A stretch of DNA of 18,883 nt, taken from NCBI GenBank assembly GCA_027081495.1, contig JALWKJ010000092.1, positions 1-18,883 of the forward strand, read 5' to 3'. Under the pieces are notes generated by a model. The model did not search any database, had not been told where the DNA came from, and saw nothing but the letters and a program-made list of their open reading frames with translations. Of the stretch, positions 8,843-14,805 are shown piece after piece; the first letter of the stretch is position 1; the number at the start of each line of letters is the position of its first letter. The position numbers and the translations under genes were made by a program. The stretch is from Campylobacterales bacterium (GTDB lineage: Bacteria; Campylobacterota; Campylobacteria; Campylobacterales; QNZT01).

Positions 8843-8851
8843 ATAGTAACA
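8843..8851 (-). promoter_or_regulatory. Extended -10 promoter of the oadG-oadA-oadB-pckA operon
   Basis: On the minus strand these bases read TGTTACTAT, an extended -10 (TGn plus TACTAT) about 30 nt upstream of the oadG ATG. This predicts a leader of roughly 20 nt. Campylobacterota vegetative promoters usually lack a good -35, and none is seen here. Confidence 0.5.
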
Positions 8852-8918
8852 CAAGATACTTTAAATGGGGATAAGCAGAAAAAGGAACTACATGTAAAAA
8901 GAGGTTTGACTTTTATTT

Positions 8919-8934
8919 GTAATGGTAATGTTAC
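8919..8934. repeat. Direct repeat GTAATG-GTAATG followed by TTAC (possible operator)
   Basis: Plus-strand GTAATGGTAATGTTAC holds two adjacent GTAATG copies, and its outer GTAA/TTAC are complementary. It lies about 70 nt upstream of the oadG promoter in the 141-nt gap after the ankyrin gene. It is a candidate regulator site only. Nothing else was found in that gap. Confidence 0.3.
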
Positions 8935-8955
8935 TTTTTGTTATAGTTTATATAT

Positions 8956-9462
8956 TTAACGATTCTCGATATAATTTTCCAGAAATTTTTGCATGGATTT
9001 TCTTTGAAGTTTTTTGGTGTATTCGATTACGCTCAAATTCGCCGAGTCTTTCGCGTTTATATCCGCTCCTTTTTCAAGCAGATATTTTACGATCTCCTCA
9101 TAACCGTAACATGCCGCTTGCATAAGAGGAGTAAAACCGCTTCCTCTTTTCGTAAAGTTTACATCCATCTCTTTTTTTTCCACAAGATACTTTACAAGAA
9201 AAAGATCGCCGCTTACGATCGCTTCATCAAGCAACGATACGCCATGAGCGTCGGTTTTAAAAATATCCGTCGCATTATCAATCAAAAGTTTTATACTTTC
9301 ATATGAGCATTTATTGTGTATAGCGTAAAAAATAAGCGACTCTTCGTTTTCGTTTAATTCGTTTTCGATAACCTGTTGAGGATCCGCACCGTTAGAAATA
9401 GCCTTTTTTATAGCTATATAGTTATCTTCTTTTACCGCTTTAACGATATCGGGTTCATTCAT
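8956..9462 (-). CDS. Ankyrin-repeat protein
   Basis: Starts at the ATG giving MNEPDIVKAV, 168 residues, with AAGAG 5 nt upstream. The open frame extends 28 codons further, but that part crosses a strong palindrome and has no ribosome site. The repeats are roughly 6-27 (degenerate), 41-68, 73-101 and 108-138; the last is the best match (GFTPLMQAACYGYEEIVKYLLEKGADINAKD), with a partial capping repeat to the end. There is no signal peptide or membrane segment, so it is probably cytoplasmic. Ankyrin repeats bind proteins, and no enzymatic function can be deduced. It lies downstream of a cytochrome c gene. In some bacteria an ankyrin protein is encoded beside a haem protein (for example AnkB beside catalase in Pseudomonas), but any link here is inference. 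Confidence 0.85.
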   Translation of the reverse strand: MNEPDIVKAVKEDNYIAIKKAISNGADPQQVIENELNENEESLIFYAIHNKCSYESIKLLIDNATDIFKTDAHGVSLLDEAIVSGDLFLVKYLVEKKEMDVNFTKRGSGFTPLMQAACYGYEEIVKYLLEKGADINAKDSANLSVIEYTKKLQRKSMQKFLENYIENR

Positions 9463-9529
9463 TGTAACTCTTTTTTTAAATATCAAACATTTGGGTTTTG
9501 AAGTATAACATAAATAAGAGAGAAATTTC

Positions 9530-9553
9530 CACTCCGGTGACATCACCGGCGTG
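9530..9553. repeat. Strong GC-rich palindrome between the c553-like and ankyrin genes
   Basis: The core is CCGGTGA-CA-TCACCGG (9534-9549), two perfect 7-bp arms with a 2-nt spacer. After one mismatch, CAC (9530-9532) pairs with GTG (9551-9553). No T tract follows on either strand, so it does not look like a standard rho-independent terminator. It may be an operator, or a stabilising or processing stem at the 3' end of the cytochrome mRNA. Confidence 0.6.
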
Positions 9554-9570
9554 AAAAAGTATTTGTAGAA

Positions 9571-9870
9571 TTATTTTAAAGTTTGAATATAATCCGCTAC
9601 CGCTTTCATATCCGCATCCGAATAAGAAGCGACTTGTCCTTTCATAAGACCGCCCATTCCGTGTAGGTTAAGAGTGCCCGCTTTGTAACCTTTAAGATCT
9701 TCAACGATTTTATCCGCGCTCAAACCGGCGATAACGGCAGATTTTCCAAGAGCTTTTTTCTCACCTTTTGCACCATGACATCCCGCGCACTTCTTATAAA
9801 GAGCCGCTCCGTCCGCCGCTAAAAAACTCATCGCGCCTAACGCTAAAACTGTTAAAACTACTTTTTTCAT
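9571..9870 (-). CDS. Periplasmic monohaem cytochrome c (c553-like)
   Basis: A 99-residue precursor. Residues 1-19 are a signal peptide (MKKVVLTVLALGAMSFLAA). The mature part begins with the class I cytochrome pattern ALYKKCAGCHG, where C28, C31 and H32 bind haem, and the C-terminal LMKGQV places M76 as the likely sixth ligand. YSDADMKAVADYIQTLK is the typical final helix. Known: such proteins shuttle electrons in the periplasm between bc1-type complexes and terminal oxidases or reductases. AAGGAG precedes the ATG. It follows the CxxCH-less cytochrome-like gene by 46 nt on the same strand, probably as one transcript. Confidence 0.93.
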   Translation of the reverse strand: MKKVVLTVLALGAMSFLAADGAALYKKCAGCHGAKGEKKALGKSAVIAGLSADKIVEDLKGYKAGTLNLHGMGGLMKGQVASYSDADMKAVADYIQTLK

Positions 9871-9907
9871 ATTTTTCTCCTTGTTTATAATTTAAATTTA
9901 ATTTGTA

Positions 9908-9923
9908 TTGCTAAACTTAGCAA
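9908..9923. repeat. Palindrome TTGCTAA-AC-TTAGCAA at the end of the CxxCH-less cytochrome-like gene
   Basis: Two perfect 7-bp arms with a 2-nt spacer overlap the stop codon of the upstream gene, 38 nt before the c553-like start. The geometry matches the palindrome at 9534-9549 but the sequence differs. It could tune expression between the two genes. Confidence 0.4.
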
Positions 9924-10234
9924 GATGGAACATTTCCACTATCACTTCCGTACTCATAAAAGAAATCAAATAGATCGTCAAGATATTTATCTTTTACATC
10001 CTTTACTAAAGGACATATCTTTTTGATTTCATCTTCGAGTTTACCGCTATCTCTTAACTCTTCCCACTCATCCTGAGTATGTTTGGCAGCCATTTTGGCG
10101 CCGTTTATGCCACATGGTTTTTTCAGCTTTTTCAGGTAAAGCTTATGACCTTTTGCAGGATCAGCAGACGCTGTTGTCGTGGCAAAACTTATGAGAAACA
10201 AGGCGGTCGCTGCAACACCTATAAGTTTTCTCAT
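9917..10234 (-). CDS. Secreted cytochrome-c-like protein without a haem-binding CxxCH
   Basis: A 105-residue precursor with a clear signal peptide (1-24, ending ATTTASA before DPAKG). The start of the mature chain, AKGHKLYLKKL, looks like the opening helix of a class I cytochrome c. Where CxxCH would be expected the sequence is KPCGINGAKMAAKH, so only C41 remains. C74 and the C-terminal residue C105 are the other two Cys. Covalent attachment of haem c by the standard route is therefore not possible. It may be a degenerate cytochrome, a cytochrome partner or a small redox/metal protein. TAAGGAG precedes the ATG. It is co-oriented with and just upstream of the c553-like gene, suggesting a shared periplasmic electron-transfer role. 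I recall similar unnamed proteins in Campylobacterota, but this is not verified. Confidence 0.75.
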   Translation of the reverse strand: MRKLIGVAATALFLISFATTTASADPAKGHKLYLKKLKKPCGINGAKMAAKHTQDEWEELRDSGKLEDEIKKICPLVKDVKDKYLDDLFDFFYEYGSDSGNVPSC

Positions 10235-10264
10235 CCGCTCTCCTTAAATTTTAATTACAACACA

Positions 10265-10270
10265 ATTATA
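10265..10270 (-). promoter_or_regulatory. -10 element upstream of the cytochrome gene pair
   Basis: The minus strand reads TATAAT, about 31 nt before the start at 10234, with a T-rich stretch upstream (CACTTTTGTATTT) as is common in Campylobacterota promoters. No clear -35 is present. Confidence 0.45.
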
Positions 10271-10322
10271 AAATACAAAAGTGAAGTAATCGTGGAAATT
10301 ATATTGTTTTTTATTTAAATTT

Positions 10323-10676
10323 TTACTTTAATTTACCAAATATTTTATATTTTTCCCAATATTCGTCAACGGCTTCTTCAAGTTCTTTGTCGGAAAGCGT
10401 CGTTGTTGTCTTTAACCCGTATCGCGTAATCTGATCTTTTCTCAATGCGGAAGTAAAATAGTTTGGGTTTTTTAGAAAATCTATTATAGCCGATTTAACC
10501 GGCGTCTCACCGCTATATTTTAAAAGATAGCGCATAAAAATTTTTTGCATTCCCAAAGACATCTGTTTATGACATCTCATACAGTTATTTTCATATATGC
10601 TCTCTTTTGCGTAACCTTGTATAGATACGCCCAAAAAAAAGAGCAAGAAAATTTTGCTTATTATTTTTTCCAACAT
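10323..10676 (-). CDS. Periplasmic monohaem cytochrome c encoded with a two-component system
   Basis: A 117-residue precursor. Residues about 6-23 are a signal peptide (ISKIFLLFFLGVSIQGYA) and CMRCH (32-36) binds haem c. The rest is helical and charged, ending with a family-like DKELEEAVDEYWEKYKIFG. Several Met follow the haem site (M39, M43, M48), but none lies in a typical C-terminal ligand loop, so the sixth ligand is unclear. Its start overlaps the last 16 nt of the kinase gene, pointing to coupled translation. A GAGG lies only 2 nt before the ATG, so initiation at the next codon, TTG, is possible. Inference: it could report haem, redox or gas state to the kinase, or be a regulated product. 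I know no named family for it. Confidence 0.8.
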   Translation of the reverse strand: MLEKIISKIFLLFFLGVSIQGYAKESIYENNCMRCHKQMSLGMQKIFMRYLLKYSGETPVKSAIIDFLKNPNYFTSALRKDQITRYGLKTTTTLSDKELEEAVDEYWEKYKIFGKLK

Positions 10677-11854
10677 ACCCTCACTTTTGTTCCCCTATTT
10701 ACTTTAGAAACAAACTTAATTTTCATACCGTACTCGTCTATGATAGATTTTACTATATTAAGACCTAGACCAAACCCTCCTTCGCTGGCGTTAAATCTAG
10801 AATACCTATCAAAAAGCGCATCGATATCTTTTTGAGAAATTCCTATCCCCGTATCTATTATCTCAAAACTGTTTTCATTTAGAGAAACCTTGATATAACC
10901 CGCCCGTTTGTTATATTTTATCGCATTTGACAAAAGATTATCTATAACCCTTGTTATTTTCGTTCGGTCGATATATAGAGATACATCTCTCTTCAAATGT
11001 AAAACGAATTCAATATTTTTTGATAAAGCCACGACTTTAAAATAGGCTATTCTCTCATTTAAAAGCCGGTATAGATCCACATCTTCGTTTTTTGATACTA
11101 TTTTATTTCCAAGCGCGGTAAAAGTAAGATCTTTATATATATTTGAAACGGTTCTTGAAGCTATATCTATACGGCGAATCTTTTTAGCGACAAGAGGATC
11201 GAGAGTTTTTTGATCGATCATCTCTATATTTGTTAAAATAGCCGTTATCGGGGTATTTAATTCATGTGTCGTATCTTTGATGAAACGATCCAAAAAACAG
11301 AGAGTATTTCTCATAGGTCTTAGCATCAATTTAAGAAGATAGTAACCGACAAAAAGAAAGATCAAAAAGAGAATAGAACCGTACACAAGAACTTCCGTTT
11401 TTACGAAATTTAGCCATACGCCGTCATCGCTTATCTCGATAACGACATACATAGCCCCGAGATAATACGACTCAAGAAGCCTGATATAGTGAATATTGTC
11501 ATTTATAAAATATAGTGTTTTATCCAGATTTACGCTATCTTCTTTGAGTGTCGTGAAAATCAACTTCTTCTCACTATCATATATGGCGGATCTAAAATTT
11601 TCAAAACGGGGATAAGTTTGTTCTTCGTCAAAATGTTCATGTAGATATCTGAGTTTGGATATCAATAAAAACGAATCCTCCTGCAAGCGGTTCATCTGAC
11701 TTTCAAGCATCATCTCTTTTTGCAAATTATAATATATAAAAGCCAAAAAGCCCAATATAATAACGGTAAACAGGCTATATAACAACAAAAACGCAAAAAG
11801 CGTTTTCCGTTCAGCTCTGCGTAAATTTGTAGCCCTGCTTTTTGATACTGACAA
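10661..11854 (-). CDS. Membrane sensor histidine kinase (HisKA/HATPase)
   Basis: A 397-residue kinase with TM1 at 19-42, a periplasmic sensor of about 110 residues (43-153), TM2 at 154-176, then the transmitter. The H-box is KDTTHELNTP with H197 as the phosphorylation site. The ATP lid motifs are DNLLSNAIKYN (305-315, N box), DTGIGI (334-339, G1) and GGFGLGLNIVK (359-369, G2). There is no receiver and no obvious HAMP; TM2 leads directly to the H-box. The only start before TM1 is TTG at 11854, preceded by AAAGAG, which makes a 44-nt overlap with the regulator gene. The periplasmic domain has no Cys and few His and matches no sensor fold I recognise. The overlapping cytochrome c gene downstream suggests a haem- or redox-related signal, by inference. 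Confidence 0.92.
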   Translation of the reverse strand: MSVSKSRATNLRRAERKTLFAFLLLYSLFTVIILGFLAFIYYNLQKEMMLESQMNRLQEDSFLLISKLRYLHEHFDEEQTYPRFENFRSAIYDSEKKLIFTTLKEDSVNLDKTLYFINDNIHYIRLLESYYLGAMYVVIEISDDGVWLNFVKTEVLVYGSILFLIFLFVGYYLLKLMLRPMRNTLCFLDRFIKDTTHELNTPITAILTNIEMIDQKTLDPLVAKKIRRIDIASRTVSNIYKDLTFTALGNKIVSKNEDVDLYRLLNERIAYFKVVALSKNIEFVLHLKRDVSLYIDRTKITRVIDNLLSNAIKYNKRAGYIKVSLNENSFEIIDTGIGISQKDIDALFDRYSRFNASEGGFGLGLNIVKSIIDEYGMKIKFVSKVNRGTKVRVCWKK

Positions 11855-12485
11855 TTTTCTCTTTACCCAATATTTTTCTTAGATTTTTTATGTATGTCCT
11901 AAGCGACGCTTCAGACGCATTCTCATCATAATCCCATACCGTATCGTAGATTCTCTCATGAGATATGATCTGTTCTCTATTTTGTAAAAAAAGTTTTAGC
12001 AACCTTGACTCTTTTTTATTTAAAACCACCTCTTTGTTATCTATATATAAGAGATTGCTTTTTATATCATATTCTATATTTTCATCGATTTTAATCTTTT
12101 CGCTGCTAGAGTGAAAAAAATCTCTTTTTAAAATCGTTTCCATTCTAACTAAAAGCTCTTTAAGCGCAAAAGGTTTTCTAATATAATCATCGCAACCGCT
12201 TTCATAACCTCTGCTTAAATCATCTATAGAATCGTATGAAGTTATAAAAATAGCCGGTGTGGCGATCTCTCGTTTTCGCACTTCGCTCAAAAGATCGAAT
12301 CCGTTCATCTGCGGCACCTTTACATCCAGCAATAAAATATCATAACTATTCTCATAGATTTTATCAAGCGCGTCTTCACCGTTTTGGACACATAAAACTT
12401 CATAACCCCGCTCTTGAAGATACTCTTCTACCGTTTCGCTAAGCATAAGGTCGTCTTCAAGCAGCAATACTTTTTTTTTCTTCAT
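11811..12485 (-). CDS. OmpR-family response regulator
   Basis: Starts at the ATG giving MKKKKVLLLEDD (224 residues), with GAGAAG upstream. A GTG four codons earlier is less likely. The receiver domain (about 1-120) has the acidic pair E10-D11, phosphoacceptor D54 in ILLLDVKVP, T82, and K104 in YIRKPF. The C-terminal winged helix (about 130-224) has the OmpR/PhoB hallmarks LNKKESRLLKLFLQN and SEASLRTYIKNLRKILG. It heads the operon regulator-kinase-cytochrome. It shares a short intergenic region with the divergent pseudopilin operon, which makes those genes plausible targets, though this is not shown by the sequence. Confidence 0.95.
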   Translation of the reverse strand: MKKKKVLLLEDDLMLSETVEEYLQERGYEVLCVQNGEDALDKIYENSYDILLLDVKVPQMNGFDLLSEVRKREIATPAIFITSYDSIDDLSRGYESGCDDYIRKPFALKELLVRMETILKRDFFHSSSEKIKIDENIEYDIKSNLLYIDNKEVVLNKKESRLLKLFLQNREQIISHERIYDTVWDYDENASEASLRTYIKNLRKILGKEKIVSIKKQGYKFTQS

Positions 12486-12525
12486 ATATCTTCTCACATA
12501 AGTAAACTTGAATATATCCTTCCTT

Positions 12526-12534
12526 ATGATAGCA
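12526..12534 (-). promoter_or_regulatory. Extended -10 promoter of the two-component operon
   Basis: The minus strand reads TGCTATCAT, about 41 nt upstream of the regulator ATG. It lies back to back with the pseudopilin promoter, whose -35 zone it occupies, so RNA polymerase binding at the two may interfere. Confidence 0.5.
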
Positions 12535-12545
12535 TAAAATTTATT

Positions 12546-12554
12546 TGGTATAAT
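12546..12554 (+). promoter_or_regulatory. Extended -10 promoter of the pseudopilin operon
   Basis: TGGTATAAT is a perfect TATAAT with the TGn extension, 38 nt before the first pseudopilin start. The predicted transcript starts near 12561 with a leader of about 30 nt. The -35 position holds ATGATA, not a consensus. Confidence 0.7.
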
Positions 12555-12592
12555 AGAGCGCTTATTAAAAAATAAAAACGAAAGAACCGAAT

Positions 12593-13135
12593 TTGTACGG
12601 AAAAAGAAAAGCTTTCACTCTCTTTGAACTGATGATCGTAGTCGTTATTATCGGAATAGTCTATTCTTTGGTTCTTGGAAAATTTGATACGAAACAGTAT
12701 CTTAAAATCGCAAAACTAGAGTCGCTTAGAGATATTATGACGACAAAACACAAAGAGGGAACAAGACTTGATCTATATATTTACGATAACTGCAAAAAAA
12801 GCGCTCTGTTTATAAACAATGAGCATCAAGAAGAGATGAAGATAGATATAAAACCAAAAATTTTCAACAATATAAAAGTATATAAAAGCGACCGCTTTGG
12901 GAATGAAAGAAAGATAGATTTTTCGCCTCTTATCATAGATAACAAACTATATAATGTTTGTTTCAAATATACCGTATTTCCAAATTCAAGCGCTTCAAAT
13001 TATATTATCGAACAAAATAACCGTTTTTTCGTATTCCCGCCATACTTTGAAGATGTGAATCAAACCGACAATTTAAAAGAGGCGCTTTTAACTTTTACAC
13101 ATAAAGATCAAAAAAGGATCGACAGCTATGAGTAG
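12593..13135 (+). CDS. Type II secretion / type IV pilus pseudopilin 1
   Basis: A 180-residue protein with a TTG start, chosen because it leaves the short basic leader MYGKRKA before the class III signal FTLFE; AAAGA lies upstream. Prepilin peptidase would cut between Ala7 and Phe8. The mature chain has Phe at +1, Glu at +5 and the hydrophobic helix LMIVVVIIGIVYSLVLG. The globular part contains two Cys (in YDNCKKS and NVCFKY) that might pair. Its Ala at -1 rather than Gly is shared by the next two genes. It is the first of three overlapping genes. No ATPase, secretin or peptidase gene is nearby, so it must use machinery encoded elsewhere. GspH-like and other minor pilins are possible, and I cannot assign the subtype. 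Confidence 0.85.
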   Translation: MYGKRKAFTLFELMIVVVIIGIVYSLVLGKFDTKQYLKIAKLESLRDIMTTKHKEGTRLDLYIYDNCKKSALFINNEHQEEMKIDIKPKIFNNIKVYKSDRFGNERKIDFSPLIIDNKLYNVCFKYTVFPNSSASNYIIEQNNRFFVFPPYFEDVNQTDNLKEALLTFTHKDQKRIDSYE

Positions 13136-13577
13136 AGGCGCTTTTACGCTTATTGAAGTGCTTGTTAGCGTAACTATTTTAGCGGTAGTCGCAACCGGTC
13201 TTTTTCAAATCTCTCTAAACAGTAAAAACAACTTTGAATTTCTTTATAAAAAAGCCGCTTTTGATCGTAAAAGCTCTATTCCCCTTATGCATAACGATCC
13301 AAAATATCACCATAAAGAAAAAGAGTTTTATGAATTTTTGAGAGGTAGTTACGATATAAAAGACGACGAGATAAGACAATATTTAAAAAAAGAGAAAATA
13401 TCTTACTCTCAGGAAGAATATACGACATTTTCTCCTCTTGGCGACAATATCCAAGATAATACGGATTTTGAACAAAACCAAAATCCTATGGCGCAAAGCA
13501 TAAGATTGATTTTCGATAAAGTCGCTATTTCAAACAAAAATCAATCTACCTACGCATACAAGATACGGATACAATGA
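13128..13577 (+). CDS. Pseudopilin 2 (minor pilin-like)
   Basis: A 149-residue protein starting 8 nt before the previous gene ends (ATGAGTAG), so translation is coupled. The leader MSRGA is followed by FTLIEVLVSVTILAVVATGL, a standard type IV prepilin N-terminus with Glu at +5. Its continuation LFQISLNSKNN resembles GspI/PilV-like minor pseudopilins, which tend to carry FTLIEVLVS. The globular part is short and very charged, with a basic stretch at about 55-85 (HNDPKYHHKEKEFYEF). No Cys is present. Its place in the middle of three pseudopilin genes suggests they form a minor-pilin tip complex; the subtype is inference. Confidence 0.85.
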   Translation: MSRGAFTLIEVLVSVTILAVVATGLFQISLNSKNNFEFLYKKAAFDRKSSIPLMHNDPKYHHKEKEFYEFLRGSYDIKDDEIRQYLKKEKISYSQEEYTTFSPLGDNIQDNTDFEQNQNPMAQSIRLIFDKVAISNKNQSTYAYKIRIQ

Positions 13578-14146
13578 AACAATCAAGAGCGGCATTTACA
13601 CTTATAGAATTGATAATTTCCGTTTTTCTACTTGGACTTATCGTCTATTTTCTATACTCTAGCGTCGCCAATTTACAAAAATCAAATAAAATCTTTGAAA
13701 AAAAGAGCCAAAGCGCCTTTGTAAACCAGAAAATTCTGGCAATGATGCAAAAAGATATATTTTATGCGACAAAACTAACAATAAACGGTCGTCAAAATTC
13801 TTTTGTAAATATGCAAAGCGCAAACTCGATTTTCGATATTGATTATCCTTATATAACTTGGCTGTTAAAACCGGATTTGAAAAAACTCGTCCGTTTTGAA
13901 TCGACACTGCCGTTTAAAGATATGAATGCGAAAAATAGTCCATATTTTCATATGAGCATTATAAACAAGGAGTGTGAAAAATTTAAAATTTATCAATCGA
14001 AAGATAAAGAGAATATTTTAATCTATATAAAATTTAAAAATGAAAATCCGCTTGTTTATGAGTTCTTTAAACCTTTAAAAAAAGTAGAATCAAACAAAAC
14101 GAAAAAAGCGGGATTTTCACTCCCGGTTTCTAACTCTGATCTGTAG
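13574..14146 (+). CDS. Pseudopilin 3 (minor pilin-like)
   Basis: A 190-residue protein whose ATG overlaps the previous stop by ATGA. The leader MKQSRAA precedes FTLIELIISVFLLGLIVYFL, again with Ala at -1 and Glu at +5. The following SSVANLQKSNKIFEKKSQ and a long C-terminal domain of about 140 residues would fit a GspJ/PilW-like larger minor pilin. One Cys (in NKECEKF) is present. The last 17 nt overlap the 3' end of the convergent coiled-coil gene, and that gene's likely terminator lies inside this coding region. No terminator was seen on the plus strand after the stop. Confidence 0.85.
   Translation: MKQSRAAFTLIELIISVFLLGLIVYFLYSSVANLQKSNKIFEKKSQSAFVNQKILAMMQKDIFYATKLTINGRQNSFVNMQSANSIFDIDYPYITWLLKPDLKKLVRFESTLPFKDMNAKNSPYFHMSIINKECEKFKIYQSKDKENILIYIKFKNENPLVYEFFKPLKKVESNKTKKAGFSLPVSNSDL
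14102..14125 (-). terminator. Rho-independent terminator of the coiled-coil gene, inside pseudopilin 3
   Basis: On the minus strand CGGGA-GTGAAAA-TCCCG forms a GC-rich 5-bp stem (14125-14109) followed at once by CTTTTTT (14108-14102). It begins 5 nt after the coiled-coil stop and lies in the coding sequence of the opposite gene. Confidence 0.6.
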
Positions 14147-14594
14147 CGGTATCCGTAACATCGTTTTTATGAGTAATACTTGGACCAAAAACTTTTTTAA
14201 TAACGGTCTTAAGACCTTTTTCGTTCTCTTCATACTCCTTTTCGGCTTCTTGCATGGAAAGTTCCCACCCTTGTGCGAACCCTGGTGCTTTTAACATCAT
14301 CTTCCTAAGAGCCGAATCGTAAATATTTAAAAGTCTCAACTCATTTCGTCCCGGTTTTTGACCAAGTGTCTTAACCGTAACTCTTAGATTTTCATTCTCT
14401 TTTTTCAGTTTTTCAAGATCGCCCTCAAGCTTCTTGCTCCCCTCCTGAGTTAGTTTCATCTGTCTTTCGAGATGGCTTTTATAGTCTTTTAGCTCTTTTT
14501 TATAATGCCTTACCGTAAAAAAGCTCTTTACCGCCCATAACACGATACCCGCCGCTAAACCGATACCTAAAGATAGATAATCCAAATTCTCCAT
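14130..14594 (-). CDS. Membrane-anchored coiled-coil protein of unknown function
   Basis: The ATG at 14594 is chosen (154 residues, GGAG 8 nt upstream); a GTG three codons earlier is less likely. Residues about 5-25 (LDYLSLGIGLAAGIVLWAVKSFF) form one N-terminal membrane helix. A highly charged helical stretch of about 28-80 (YKKELKDYKSHLERQMKLTQ and onwards) has coiled-coil spacing. A small domain follows around NELRLLNIYDSALRKMMLKAPGFAQGWELSMQEAEKEYEENEKG, then a short polar tail. The body is probably cytoplasmic. The layout resembles YhcB-type or other single-helix scaffolding proteins, but no specific family is recognised. It stands alone on its strand and converges on the pseudopilin operon with a 17-nt overlap. 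Confidence 0.7.
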   Translation of the reverse strand: MENLDYLSLGIGLAAGIVLWAVKSFFTVRHYKKELKDYKSHLERQMKLTQEGSKKLEGDLEKLKKENENLRVTVKTLGQKPGRNELRLLNIYDSALRKMMLKAPGFAQGWELSMQEAEKEYEENEKGLKTVIKKVFGPSITHKNDVTDTATDQS

Positions 14595-14709
14595 ATTCAA
14601 CACTCCAATATATGATTTATATGATTATAACATCTTCATGATATGTTTTGAAGAAAACGGGTAAAATAAAATATAAGTTTGGAAAATTGTTTAGTGTGGT
14701 AATAAAAAA

Positions 14710-14786
14710 TGGCGCGCCCTGCAGGAGTCGAACCTGCGACCTTTGGTACCGCAAACCAATGCTCTATCCAGCTGAGCTAAGGGCGC
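14710..14786 (-). tRNA. tRNA-Arg (anticodon GCG)
   Basis: A complete 77-nt cloverleaf with encoded CCA. The acceptor GCGCCCT pairs with AGGGCGC, with G at position 73. D arm: GCTC/GAGC with an A in the loop at the Arg identity position 20. Anticodon stem TTGGT/ACCAA holds the loop TTGCGGT, giving anticodon GCG, which reads CGC and CGT. T arm: GCAGG/CCTGC with loop TTCGACT. GCG is unusual, since most bacteria read these codons with ACG modified to inosine. Confidence 0.97.
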
Positions 14787-14805
14787 AAAATATCGCGAGA
14801 GTGAT

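Noticed and set aside
8907..8940. Plus-strand TTGACT with a possible -10
   Set aside because: The -10 is poor and no plus-strand gene lies downstream until the pseudopilins.
9463..9546. N-terminal extension of the ankyrin protein (MMSPEWKFLSYLC...)
   Set aside because: It starts inside the strong palindrome, has no ribosome site and is not ankyrin-like. The ATG at 9462 has AAGAG upstream.
10545..10835. Plus-strand frame of 96 codons across the cytochrome and kinase ends
   Set aside because: It is antisense to two genes with clear haem and ATPase motifs; no ribosome site or domain.
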